Of a stretch of DNA of 64,000 nt, positions 24,877 to 34,711 are shown in pieces; the stretch's first letter is position 1, and each line of letters begins with the position of its first letter. The notes beneath the pieces are model-generated. The model was not told the origin of the DNA and did not search any database. It saw only the letters and a list, made by a program, of their open reading frames with translations. A program made the position numbers and the translations under genes. The DNA comes from Pleionea litopenaei (GTDB lineage Bacteria; Pseudomonadota; Gammaproteobacteria; Enterobacterales; Kangiellaceae). The DNA is taken from contig NZ_CP133548.1 in NCBI RefSeq assembly GCF_031198435.1, positions 3,816,001 to 3,880,000 on the forward strand, written 5' to 3'.

Positions 24877-27852
24877 ATGCGAAGCTTTCAGTTAAGTCGT
24901 GTTGCACTAGCGCTTTTAGCCAGTGGTAGCATGGCTTTTTCAGGCCCATTGCTGGCACAGCAAGCGAAGGAAAAACAACCACAAGTCGAAACCACTCAAG
25001 CAGAGGTTAAGAAGGCGACAGACGAACAACAGGCCGTAGAAGAAACCAAGGGTGAAACCGTCACCATCATTGGTAGCTATATGGGGTCATTGATTCGGTC
25101 TTTAGAAGAAAAGCGCAATGCCGATACGGTTTCTGAGCAATTATCGGCAGACGACATTGGGTCTTTGCCGGATGTGTCGATTGCCGATGCGTTAACTCGA
25201 TTGCCAGGGATATCGGCCATTCGAACAGGTGGACAAGCCGCCGAAATCAATATTCGAGGCCTATCGGGTATTTTTATTCACTCGACTTTAAATGGTCGAG
25301 AGCAAGTTTCGACGTCGGGGACTCGAAGTGTCGATTTTGATCAATACCCCTCAGAACTTATCTCTTCGGGTTCGGTTTACAAATCACAGAAGGCGTCATT
25401 AATTGAAGGCGGGGTTGCCGGCTCAATAGAGCTGCGTACTGTGAGCCCGCTCGCGAATTCTGAGCAGCATGTTTTCAATGCGAATATTCGAGGAATGTAC
25501 AACGATCGAGCCAGCTCCGTTTCTGATGCCGAGAAGTGGGGCGAGCGTTTAAGTTTTTCTTATCAAGGTAAATTTGCTGACGACACCATTGGCGTCGCTT
25601 TTGGTTTTGCGCGATTGAATCAGCCTTCCGTTGCGGAGCAGTTTATCGGGTTTACTTATCCGACAACCAGAGATCTCGATGGGGTGGCTGGAGATACAGA
25701 CTTAGGTTTAGATAGTGACTGCCCTAATTGTGAACTTATCTCAGAAGGGATGGAGTTACAACATAAAGGTGGAACCGAAACGCGTGATGGCTACGTGGCT
25801 GCCATTGAATGGGTGCCTAATAGCGACTTTGTTTTAAAAGCAGATACGTTCATTTCAAAATTTGACTCTGAACAATGGGCCCGTGGGTTACGGGTTAAGT
25901 TCGGCGGCTCTCAAGCGAACTATTACAATCCATTGATTGTTGACAATACCATGGTGGGTGGAGTTGTAACGCGAACACCCGACAGTTTTACGCGAGTTGA
26001 ATTAGCCAATGATGATGACACTGAAGTCGATGAAGTAAAAAGTTACGGTTTAAAAGCTGAGTGGAACTTGACCGAAGCCTTTACTTTAAAAGCTGACCTG
26101 TCTCACTCAAAAGGCAGTAGCAATTTTCAAAACCGCTTACTTTGGAGTGCTCTGGCTGAAGATGCAACCATCGCCAATCCGGTATTTGATGAAAACGTTG
26201 TGATTAACTATCGCTATTCAGGGTTGGATATTCCTTCCGTTGGTTTTAACCAAGACTTTACCGATCTAAGCAAAGTTATGGCCGCCAAATACGGTACTTA
26301 CCCGTATCTTTATGACGATACGGTAAACGCGGCTCGTCTTGATGGTTCTCTTGAGTTGTTTGATAACAATACCTTCCGATCATTCGAGTTCGGTGTGCGC
26401 TATTCAGAGCGTCGTTATGACACCACCCGTAAAGTGTTTGAATACGGGAATGAAGAGTTTTCTTCGTTAGAGCCTCCCATGCAAATTGGTTCAGGGATGG
26501 CCAGTGTGGTTAATTGGCAAGGCGACTTCAGCCATTTCCCAAGCTATTTGGCCATTGATATTGATCAAGTCTTAGCCAGTTGGTTACCCAATGGTGTCGG
26601 AACTCCGGTGACGACTTTTGGAGCAAATTTTGCTGGCGATTTAGACTATTCAACGGATTGGTCTGTGCGTCAGAGCGGCTCAGTGTTTGAAGACGTGCTA
26701 GCGGCTTACTTTTTAGGGAACATTGATACTGTTTGGTGGGACGTTCCGGTAACCGGTAATGTTGGGATGCGTATTGTGAACAGTGATCAATCTGCTACTC
26801 GGCTTCGCGCTGTCGATGAATCGCTTCCGTTAGAACAAAGGTTAGCGTTAGGCGCTGAGTATATAGTCGATGAAGCCGGTTTAACCAGTTTCCGTTTTGC
26901 TCGAGACTTAGATGGCATTAATTACACCGACTATCTGCCTTCATTAAATTTAAACTTCAAAATTACTGAAGACTCACAATTGCGTTTTGCTGCGGCAAGA
27001 GTTATGTCGCGACCAGAAATCAATCGTTTAGCGGCGGATTTCAGTGGTACCATTGGGGATAATCCAGATCGAACTCCCGAAAACCCTGAAGTAAAAGTTT
27101 ATAACGCAACGCAAACTAATAACCCACGTTTAAAGCCCTTCTTAGCAAATCAATACGATTTATCTTGGGAACATTATTACCCGGATGGAACGGGCGGCTA
27201 CTCGATCGCTGTGTTCTACAAAGACATCAAAAACTTTGTCGATACCATCGAGATTCCAAATTTTGATTTTGCGGCGGCGGGTATTCCTGTTCCAGAAGTT
27301 TATATCGATGAACAATCATTGGTTGAGTATGAAGTTGGAAACGGTACTTTTACCTACGCGTTTAATAACGATAAAGGCGGAGCCATACACGGGTTCGAAC
27401 TGGCAACCACGACGGTTTTTGATCAACTTCCTGGCGTCTGGTCGGGCTTGGGCGTAAATGCCAGTTATGCCTACACCGACAGCCAAGTGAAAACCTTAAC
27501 TGAAACGGGACAAATCAAAGGCGAAATTTCATTTGAAGGTTTGTCGAAGCACGTTGCTAACGCCACGTTATTCTTTACTCATGAAGGCTTTGAAACTCGC
27601 TTGAGTACGCGTTATCGCTCAGAGTTTGTTTCGCGTCAATGGGGTGTCAACGAACAAGTTGTGTATTTTGATGATGAAACCGTTTTTGATTATCAAGCCT
27701 CTTACGACATTGACGATAAGACCCGAGTTTTATTCCAAATTAATAACCTAACTGATCAGCCGACTAAATCTTATTTTGTATCGGAAGCGCGAACCGGAAC
27801 CATTCAGTACTTCGGCCGCCAGATATTTTTGGGCGTGAACTACTCGTTGTAA
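24877..27852 (+). CDS. TonB-dependent outer-membrane receptor, probable maltodextrin type
   Basis: The 991-residue protein has a signal peptide (SRVALALLASGSMAFSGPLLA), then a linker rich in Gln/Glu/Lys. The plug domain spans about residues 65-190 with the TonB-Xanth-Caul type sequence ADDIGSLPDVSIADALTRLPG and INIRGLSG, followed by a large barrel with long acidic loops that ends GRQIFLGVNYSL. GGGGAGGAG lies 6-7 nt before the ATG. Position directly before the pullulanase gene, and between the maltose-type symporter and surface amylases, supports transport of starch oligosaccharides across the outer membrane. No SusD-like partner is present. Operator-like palindromes lie upstream. Substrate is inferred from context. 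Confidence 0.88.
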   Translation: MRSFQLSRVALALLASGSMAFSGPLLAQQAKEKQPQVETTQAEVKKATDEQQAVEETKGETVTIIGSYMGSLIRSLEEKRNADTVSEQLSADDIGSLPDVSIADALTRLPGISAIRTGGQAAEINIRGLSGIFIHSTLNGREQVSTSGTRSVDFDQYPSELISSGSVYKSQKASLIEGGVAGSIELRTVSPLANSEQHVFNANIRGMYNDRASSVSDAEKWGERLSFSYQGKFADDTIGVAFGFARLNQPSVAEQFIGFTYPTTRDLDGVAGDTDLGLDSDCPNCELISEGMELQHKGGTETRDGYVAAIEWVPNSDFVLKADTFISKFDSEQWARGLRVKFGGSQANYYNPLIVDNTMVGGVVTRTPDSFTRVELANDDDTEVDEVKSYGLKAEWNLTEAFTLKADLSHSKGSSNFQNRLLWSALAEDATIANPVFDENVVINYRYSGLDIPSVGFNQDFTDLSKVMAAKYGTYPYLYDDTVNAARLDGSLELFDNNTFRSFEFGVRYSERRYDTTRKVFEYGNEEFSSLEPPMQIGSGMASVVNWQGDFSHFPSYLAIDIDQVLASWLPNGVGTPVTTFGANFAGDLDYSTDWSVRQSGSVFEDVLAAYFLGNIDTVWWDVPVTGNVGMRIVNSDQSATRLRAVDESLPLEQRLALGAEYIVDEAGLTSFRFARDLDGINYTDYLPSLNLNFKITEDSQLRFAAARVMSRPEINRLAADFSGTIGDNPDRTPENPEVKVYNATQTNNPRLKPFLANQYDLSWEHYYPDGTGGYSIAVFYKDIKNFVDTIEIPNFDFAAAGIPVPEVYIDEQSLVEYEVGNGTFTYAFNNDKGGAIHGFELATTTVFDQLPGVWSGLGVNASYAYTDSQVKTLTETGQIKGEISFEGLSKHVANATLFFTHEGFETRLSTRYRSEFVSRQWGVNEQVVYFDDETVFDYQASYDIDDKTRVLFQINNLTDQPTKSYFVSEARTGTIQYFGRQIFLGVNYSL

Positions 27853-27888
27853 CGAGTAGTGTCGAACCTGATTAATTGGAGTTCTAAA

Positions 27889-30800
27889 ATGATGAGTTTC
27901 AAAAAATTTACTTTAACAATAAGCTTGGTGTTAACTCTTTTGGGTTTAACCGCTTGTGATAATAAATTGGCTGGAGAAGTACTTAGTGGTAATGAACTAT
28001 TAAGTTGCGATCTTCCGCTTATTCCTAACGCATCGGGAACCGCGTGTGTAGCACCTCCGCCACTAGAATGCGCGCCACCTTTGGTTCCTAATGATACCAA
28101 TACCGAATGTGTTATCGGATTGGATCCAAACGCACCGGCACCGACGGTTTTTCCGTCGGCGACACAAGCGATTCTGTTTTACAATCGAGGCGATATTGAC
28201 GCTAATAACAGTCCTGGCGATCCGGTTTACGACGGCTATCGATTGCACACGTGGAACAACGAAGAGTGCGATGCTTATCAGCCTTCTTCGATTGCACAGT
28301 CGTGGCAAAATGGATTGACCATCGATGGTATCGATCCAAACTACGGAGCTTACTGGATTCTCGATTTAAAAGATGGATACAGCGATTGCGGCAACTTTAT
28401 TATCCACATCGGAACCGATGACGCAGGAAAAGAATTGGGCGGTACCGACAAGAAGATGAATCTGGTACAAGATGATCCTGACTTTGTTCGAATGAACTGG
28501 ACCTTCTCTGGTAACCCAACCATTTTCGAATACCCGGTAGTCTCCCTCGGTCAAGCGGCATTAAAAGTAGAAGATGCAGCGGCCCATTGGCTAGACAGCA
28601 ATACCTTGGTTTGGGGGCATGGGTCGAGTGAAATCGCGACGGTTAAACTGCATTATTCGTTGAACGAGTTAGTTGAAGCCGATGAAGACGGCAATGTATC
28701 AGGAACCGTACTGGAGTTGAGCGATACAACCTTAACACCAGAACAAGCTGAAATTCATCCATTGGTAAATAGTTGGCCAGCGTATTCAGGCACTTGGTCA
28801 GAACAAGACGCGAAAGGCGTTTTAAAAGGTCACGTTGTCGCTGTCGGTTATGATGCATCTGGCACTGCAATTAAAGCCACAAACGTGCAAACGGCGAAAG
28901 TGTTAGACGCGTTATATACGCAAGGGACTGACGATGCGAATGAAGCGACGCTAGGTGTTCAATACACGGCGAATGGCATTGAAGTATCAGTGTGGGCGCC
29001 AACCGCACAGTCCGTTAATTTAAATATTTATCGTGACGACGGAGTACGCGAGCAACGCTTAGCTATGACGGAAGATTCTGCGACCGGTATTTGGCATTAT
29101 ACCGCGCCCATGTCATTAGACCGTCGATTCTATCGTTTCGAATTGTCACTTTTTCATTACGCAAGCAACAAGTTTGAAACGATCACAGCAACCGATCCTT
29201 ACTCGGTTGGCTTAGCCATGAACGGTGATTACTCTCAGTTTGTTGACTTAACCGACAGTGATTTGTATCCCGATGGTTGGGAAGGTCACAGTGTACCTAC
29301 GATCGCCGATCCGGAAGACGCCGTGATTTATGAAATGCATTTACGTGATTTTAGTGCGCGTGAAGCAACGGTGACTTCGGCAAATCGGGGTAAGTTTATG
29401 GCGTTCACTGAAACCAGCTCAGCGCCGGTACAACATCTTTCCGATTTAGCCGCTGCGGGTTTAACTCATATACATTTACTGCCAGTGAATGACATAGCGA
29501 CCATCAACGAGTTTGAGAATTTGGTTGTCGATCTCGATGACACGGTGGGCGATTTATGTCGTGTGAATGCCAGCGCACCTGTGTGCGGTAGTGTGAGCGA
29601 TTCGACGATTCTAGGTGACTTGCTCGAAAGTTATGGACCTCTTGAAGAGCAACAACAAGCCTTGGTTCAGGCCATGCGAAACACCGACTCATTCAACTGG
29701 GGTTATGATCCGAAACACTTTAATGTACCCGATGGTATTTATGCCACGGATCCAAATGGTGTAGCGCGTATCAAAGAGTTTCGTGAAATGGTTAAATCCG
29801 TGCACGACTTAGGTTTACGAGTTGTGATCGATGTTGTGTATAACCATACCAATTCAGCCGGCACATTTGATAATTCTGTCTTCGATAAAGTCGTGCCCGG
29901 TTATTATCATCGTCGCGATATAGAGTCGGGTTCGGTTACACAAAGTACCTGTTGTAACGATACCGAACTCTACAATGTGATGATGGATAAGTTCATGAAG
30001 GATTCATTATTACAGTGGACCACTCAATACGGTGTCGATGGTTATCGCTTTGACATTATGAGTCATGGCTCGAAGCAACAAATGCTCGAGGCACGTGACT
30101 TAGTTCAAGCGGTTGATCCCGACAGTTATTTCTACGGCGAAGGTTGGTATCGAGGTGATGGCTATGACGATACGGCCGCTAACCAACAGAATATGGCCGG
30201 TACCGAGATTGCGACCTTTAATGACCGTTTACGCGACGGTGTTCGCTATGCCGACTTATTTAAAGCCGATGGTAACCCTGGAGCGCAAGACATTGTGAAG
30301 TTAGGGCTGGCGGGTCAGTTGGCTAATTATGTTTTAGTCAGCAGTAATGGTGTTGCATCAACGGGTTCGAGTTTTAACCCGGCGTCGTATGCGCTCGATC
30401 CTGCTGATGTAATCAACTATGTGTCAAAACACGACAATGAAACCCTTTGGGACATGCTGCAATTCCAATTGCCGTTAGAGACTCCTTTGGCTGATCGTGT
30501 TCGCATTGCTAACATTTCAGCCGCGGTACCTTTAATGAGCCAAGGTATTCCATTCTTACAATTGGGCGGCGATATGTTGCGCTCAAAATCGTTGGATAAA
30601 AATTCTTACGATGCAGGGGATTGGTTCAATACGGTCGACTACACCATGAACAGTAACAACTGGGCAGTCGGTTTACCGTTAGCGCAAGATAATGGTTATC
30701 GTTGGTATGGACAGCCAGGTCAAAGCGACTTGAGTATTTCTGAGTTGTTATCGAGCAGTAATACGCGAGCCTATGCGGCAGATATTCAGCAAGCTCACTC

Positions 30801-32229
30801 TGTATTTAAAGAGTTCTTAACCATTCGACGAGACTCAAAACTGTTTCGATTGACGACAGAGCAAGACGTACTTGATCGTGTTGGCTTTCATAACTTGGGC
30901 CGAAATCAAACTCATGGTGTTATTGTTATGAGTATTGATGATGGCATTGGGCTAGCCGATTTGGATCCCAATGTTGATGCGATGGTTGTCGTGCTAAACG
31001 GAACTGGCAATGACATTCAGCACACCGTGCCAACGGCCAGTGGTTTCGAGTTACATCCGGTTCAAGTGGCTTCTGTCGATGCGAACGTTGCTGCAGCGAG
31101 TTTTACAGCGGGTGTTGATGAAGGCACCTTCAATGTGCCGGCACTCACCATGGCGGTGTTTGTAAAACCTCAAGCCGGTGCACAAGGAGAAGGCTTATCA
31201 GCGTATGCGACAGCCGGAGCACCGGATGTCGTTCCTTACGGTGATACGGTTGCTTACATTCGTGGAGACATGAATGGATGGAGTACCGATGATCCGGTGA
31301 CTTATCAAGGCAATGGAATCTACCGTACATCGATTACCTTAACCGGTGGTCAAGCTTACAGCTTTAAGTTTGCTTCGGAAGATTGGAGTACCGTGAACTT
31401 TGGCGCGCAATCGGCGGCGGAAGCAGCGGTTACTGTCGATACCGATAAGACCTTGTATCGCACCAATGATAATTTATCGATTACGGTTCCAACCACCGGC
31501 AGCTACTTCTTTGAGATTGACGCAAGCGATCCAGAGGCTCCTGTGTTACACGTTCGCAACACCGATGTTTTTGCCGGAACTTCGATTTATGTTCGTGGTG
31601 GTATTAATGGTTGGGGCACGGCTTCAGAGCTCGTTCATCAAGGTGACGGCATTTATAAAGTCATTGTCGATGTGGGAGCCAATACTGGTGCGCAAGAATT
31701 TAAAATTGCCTCAGCGGACTGGGCGACCGTCGATATATCTTATGGCGACGGAAGTGCACAAGTGACCGAAGATGAAGTGAAGTTGTTAGGTCCTGGTGCC
31801 GGATTAGCTAATATGACGATGGATTTTGCAGTCAGTGGCGAGTACACCTTTATTCTCGATGCGTCTGATAGAGATCTTCGTTACCTAAGCGTTCACCAAA
31901 CACAAATGTATGGTAGTGAAACGATTTACCTGCGTGGCGTGGTAACTTGGGATCCGGTGGATGTATTAGCCTATCAAGGTGATTCGACTTACTCTATCGA
32001 TATTGCTCTAGCAGCAGGCACTTACAACTTTAAGTTTGCTGATGCTAACTGGGGAGCGATCAACTTTGGTTTAAATGGTGATGATAATGTTATGACGTTA
32101 GGCGAACCTAAAACCTTAATCTACAACGCAGGCGACATTACCATTGATTTACCTGCGGCAGGGACTTATCGATTTGAGGTGAAAGGTCCGAATGAAAATC
32201 AACCCAGTATGACGATCATCCAACTTTAG
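27889..32229 (+). CDS. pulA: Modular lipoprotein pullulanase (alpha-1,6-glucosidase)
   Basis: From the ATG at 27889 (GGAG 7 nt upstream) the product is 1446 residues. It begins with a lipoprotein signal and lipobox GLTAC, mature Cys-Asp-Asn. A short Cys-containing linker (two PN-x-T-x-CV units) is followed by a pullulanase-associated module (AILFYNRGDIDANN, about residue 94) and a CBM48-type module (VSVWAPTAQSVNL, about 365). The GH13 barrel has DVVYNHTN (about 646), DGYRFDIMSH with the nucleophile Asp (about 720), YGEGWYRG (about 749) and SKHDNETLW (about 847). Three similar C-terminal beta modules start near residues 1121, 1233 and 1346, each with an RG-x(2)-NGW-like and F-K-x-A-x(2)-W pattern. 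It hydrolyses alpha-1,6 links in pullulan, amylopectin or glycogen. It follows the receptor gene by 36 nt. Confidence 0.9.
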   Translation: MMSFKKFTLTISLVLTLLGLTACDNKLAGEVLSGNELLSCDLPLIPNASGTACVAPPPLECAPPLVPNDTNTECVIGLDPNAPAPTVFPSATQAILFYNRGDIDANNSPGDPVYDGYRLHTWNNEECDAYQPSSIAQSWQNGLTIDGIDPNYGAYWILDLKDGYSDCGNFIIHIGTDDAGKELGGTDKKMNLVQDDPDFVRMNWTFSGNPTIFEYPVVSLGQAALKVEDAAAHWLDSNTLVWGHGSSEIATVKLHYSLNELVEADEDGNVSGTVLELSDTTLTPEQAEIHPLVNSWPAYSGTWSEQDAKGVLKGHVVAVGYDASGTAIKATNVQTAKVLDALYTQGTDDANEATLGVQYTANGIEVSVWAPTAQSVNLNIYRDDGVREQRLAMTEDSATGIWHYTAPMSLDRRFYRFELSLFHYASNKFETITATDPYSVGLAMNGDYSQFVDLTDSDLYPDGWEGHSVPTIADPEDAVIYEMHLRDFSAREATVTSANRGKFMAFTETSSAPVQHLSDLAAAGLTHIHLLPVNDIATINEFENLVVDLDDTVGDLCRVNASAPVCGSVSDSTILGDLLESYGPLEEQQQALVQAMRNTDSFNWGYDPKHFNVPDGIYATDPNGVARIKEFREMVKSVHDLGLRVVIDVVYNHTNSAGTFDNSVFDKVVPGYYHRRDIESGSVTQSTCCNDTELYNVMMDKFMKDSLLQWTTQYGVDGYRFDIMSHGSKQQMLEARDLVQAVDPDSYFYGEGWYRGDGYDDTAANQQNMAGTEIATFNDRLRDGVRYADLFKADGNPGAQDIVKLGLAGQLANYVLVSSNGVASTGSSFNPASYALDPADVINYVSKHDNETLWDMLQFQLPLETPLADRVRIANISAAVPLMSQGIPFLQLGGDMLRSKSLDKNSYDAGDWFNTVDYTMNSNNWAVGLPLAQDNGYRWYGQPGQSDLSISELLSSSNTRAYAADIQQAHSVFKEFLTIRRDSKLFRLTTEQDVLDRVGFHNLGRNQTHGVIVMSIDDGIGLADLDPNVDAMVVVLNGTGNDIQHTVPTASGFELHPVQVASVDANVAAASFTAGVDEGTFNVPALTMAVFVKPQAGAQGEGLSAYATAGAPDVVPYGDTVAYIRGDMNGWSTDDPVTYQGNGIYRTSITLTGGQAYSFKFASEDWSTVNFGAQSAAEAAVTVDTDKTLYRTNDNLSITVPTTGSYFFEIDASDPEAPVLHVRNTDVFAGTSIYVRGGINGWGTASELVHQGDGIYKVIVDVGANTGAQEFKIASADWATVDISYGDGSAQVTEDEVKLLGPGAGLANMTMDFAVSGEYTFILDASDRDLRYLSVHQTQMYGSETIYLRGVVTWDPVDVLAYQGDSTYSIDIALAAGTYNFKFADANWGAINFGLNGDDNVMTLGEPKTLIYNAGDITIDLPAAGTYRFEVKGPNENQPSMTIIQL

Positions 32230-32246
32230 AGACTGCTACACTTCTT

Positions 32247-32274
32247 AAAGCCATCAGATTCTGATGGCTTTTTT
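32247..32274 (+). terminator. Rho-independent terminator after pullulanase
   Basis: AAAGCCATCAG (32247-32257), loop ATT and CTGATGGCTTT (32261-32271) run into six T (32269-32274). It ends the receptor-pullulanase unit, or thins transcription into the GH31 gene. Confidence 0.9.
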
Positions 32275-32304
32275 GTTTTAGACGTTCAATTTCGATGGAA
32301 TAAC

Positions 32305-34701
32305 ATGAGAAAAATACATCGCTCTAGTTTCTTATATATCTTGGTCAGTTCGGTTTGGCTGTTACTCTCGAGTTGCAGTCATAGTTATCGTGTTGACGAA
32401 AGCCTCTTAGTACTGCAAAGAGGGCAGCTTCAGCTCACGCTTACCGCTTACCAAGATGATACTTTTGAAGTGTTGATTCATTCTATCGATCAACAACCCT
32501 TCCCATCGTTTGCTAAGAAAGAACAAATTGAGAGTCAGCCGTTAGTGGTTGTTGAGCAAGATCATCAATCCATCACTCTGTTAAATGGTGTTCTTAAAGC
32601 CAAAGTGTATTTTGATGACTGGCGTGTAGAATATTTTCGCGGCAAAGAAAAGTTAACGACTCAAATTGGCTTTAGCGTTAAGGAGCGTCAACGAGGGTTT
32701 AAATTTTCACTGTCAGAAAAAGAACAAATCCTAGGGGGTGGTCAACGTATTTTAGGAATGGATCGCCGCGGCCATCGGATGCCTTTGTACAATCGAGCTC
32801 ATTATGGCTACACCACCGAATCGAATCAAATGTACTACAGTTTGCCAGCTGTGATGTCTTCGAAAAAGTACGTTATTGGATTCGATAATTCTGCATCGGG
32901 TGTTTTAGATATTGGAAAAGCCGAACCTAATACCTTGGAATTTGAATCGGTTGGCGGGCGCGCCAGTTATCTAATGACGGCTCAAGAAACTTATCCAAAG
33001 TTGATTGAGTCTTTTACTCAAGTTGTTGGTCGTCAACCACTACCTGCCCGATGGACACTCGGGAATTTTGCTTCGCGGTTCGGTTATCGTTCGCAGCAAC
33101 AAGTGTTAGAAACCGTCGAGAAATTTAATCAAGAGAGTATTCCAGTTGATGCAATCATTCTCGATTTGTTTTGGTTCGGTAAAGACATCAAAGGTCATCT
33201 CGGCAATTTGTCTTGGGAGCGAGACAATTTTCCAGAGCCAGAAAAAATGATTGCGACACTCAGTGCGCAAGGAATAAAGACCATTGTGATCACTGAACCC
33301 TTTATTTTGTCGAGTTCTAAGCGATGGCAAGAAGCCGTTGATCATCAATTATGTGCCACCGATGCTGCCGGGCAGCCTTTACGATTTGATTTTTATTTCG
33401 GAAACACCTGTGTCATCGATGTCTTTAATCAAAAAGCCATTGATTGGTTCTCGGGAATTTATAATGAACTAACCGAACAAGGCATTGCCGGACAATGGGG
33501 CGATTTAGGCGAGCCTGAAGTTCATCCTGATAACGCTATTCATCAGTTGTCTGAGTATGGCATTCACGCTCGTGGTGATGAAGTTCATAATGTCTTTGGA
33601 CATCAATGGGCAAAATTAGTGTATCAGCAACAACGAGAGAAACGACCCAATACTCGGCCAATGATTATGATGCGGTCTGGTTTTCTCGGCACTCAGCGCT
33701 ATGGCATTATTCCTTGGACCGGCGACGTGGACAGAAGTTGGGGTGGCTTACAGTCGCAAGTCGAGCTTTCATTGCAAATGGGCGTATTAGGGCTCGCTTA
33801 CACTCACTCTGATCTTGGTGGGTTTGCTGGCGGTGAGACCTTTGATCCTGAATTGTACATACGTTGGCTTCAGTATGGCGTATTTCAACCCGTGTTTCGT
33901 CCACACGCGCAAGATCATATTCCTCCAGAACCGGTTTTTCATGATCGAGAAACGATTCGCCGAGCGCGAGAGGCAATCAACCTTCGCTATCAGTTAACGC
34001 CTTATGTGTACTCGATGGCCATCGAAAACTCATTAACGGGCTTGCCATTAATGCGTCCACTCTTTTTTGATACCTCAGCGTCTTTCAATCGCAAAGACAG
34101 TTATTTTTGGGGAGAGTCCATGCTAATACATCCGATCGCACGTCCAGGAGTGAAAAAGGAGAGGATTGAGCTACCGAGCGGTGTATGGTTCGACTTTTTT
34201 AAGGGGGAGCGATTTGATGGTACAAACACCCTAGATTATCAAACCTCAATAGAGTCTATTCCGGTATTCATAAAGGCCGGTAGTTTTGTACCGATGGTCG
34301 CGCCGTTTCAGCGCATGCAAGATTACTCAACGGAACAGTTGCAGGTTCATTTCTATGCGGATGAAAGTGTTTCTCGTTCGAGCTATCGTTGGTATCACGA
34401 TGATGGCATGGGGGTTGATAACTTAGCAAAAGATCGTTTCGAAACGACCGACTTTACATTTTCATCCAGTGATCAACAGTGGCTTTTTTCTATTGAACGA
34501 GAGCTTCGAGCGAGCGAAGGATTGCCCAAAACACGACAGCTAACCTTGGTTTTACACAATGTTCAAGCTGCCCCAGCCAAGGTCATGCTCGATGGTCAAC
34601 TGCAAACCACCAGTGTTTACCAAAAAGCACAGCGGACGTTGACCATTAAAGTGCCGCAACAACAAACAAAACATCAATTAACAATTCAGTTTTTGAAATA
34701 G
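32305..34701 (+). CDS. GH31 lipoprotein alpha-glucosidase / alpha-transglucosylase
   Basis: The 798-residue protein starts with a lipoprotein signal (YILVSSVWLLLSSC, mature Cys-Ser), which suggests outer-membrane location. It has the GH31 N-terminal beta domain, a barrel with AIILDLFWFGKDIKGHLGNL (about residue 288) and TIVITEPFIL, the nucleophile segment GQWGDLGEPE (Asp near 402), and the acid/base region WTGDVDRSWGGLQSQ (Asp near 474). Distal beta domains follow. The DLGEPE spelling, instead of the DMNEP of common alpha-glucosidases, recalls the oligosaccharide alpha-transglucosylases typified by Cellvibrio japonicus Agd31B, from memory. It would shorten or rearrange maltooligosaccharides outside the cell. 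The GH13 gene follows 10 nt later. Confidence 0.86.
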   Translation: MRKIHRSSFLYILVSSVWLLLSSCSHSYRVDESLLVLQRGQLQLTLTAYQDDTFEVLIHSIDQQPFPSFAKKEQIESQPLVVVEQDHQSITLLNGVLKAKVYFDDWRVEYFRGKEKLTTQIGFSVKERQRGFKFSLSEKEQILGGGQRILGMDRRGHRMPLYNRAHYGYTTESNQMYYSLPAVMSSKKYVIGFDNSASGVLDIGKAEPNTLEFESVGGRASYLMTAQETYPKLIESFTQVVGRQPLPARWTLGNFASRFGYRSQQQVLETVEKFNQESIPVDAIILDLFWFGKDIKGHLGNLSWERDNFPEPEKMIATLSAQGIKTIVITEPFILSSSKRWQEAVDHQLCATDAAGQPLRFDFYFGNTCVIDVFNQKAIDWFSGIYNELTEQGIAGQWGDLGEPEVHPDNAIHQLSEYGIHARGDEVHNVFGHQWAKLVYQQQREKRPNTRPMIMMRSGFLGTQRYGIIPWTGDVDRSWGGLQSQVELSLQMGVLGLAYTHSDLGGFAGGETFDPELYIRWLQYGVFQPVFRPHAQDHIPPEPVFHDRETIRRAREAINLRYQLTPYVYSMAIENSLTGLPLMRPLFFDTSASFNRKDSYFWGESMLIHPIARPGVKKERIELPSGVWFDFFKGERFDGTNTLDYQTSIESIPVFIKAGSFVPMVAPFQRMQDYSTEQLQVHFYADESVSRSSYRWYHDDGMGVDNLAKDRFETTDFTFSSSDQQWLFSIERELRASEGLPKTRQLTLVLHNVQAAPAKVMLDGQLQTTSVYQKAQRTLTIKVPQQQTKHQLTIQFLK

Positions 34702-34711
34702 GGTGAATGGT

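Noticed and set aside
31400-31765. 121-residue plus-strand frame inside pullulanase
   Set aside because: It is a shifted frame of the repeated C-terminal modules with arginine-rich nonsense and no ribosome site; no frameshift is needed for the main gene.
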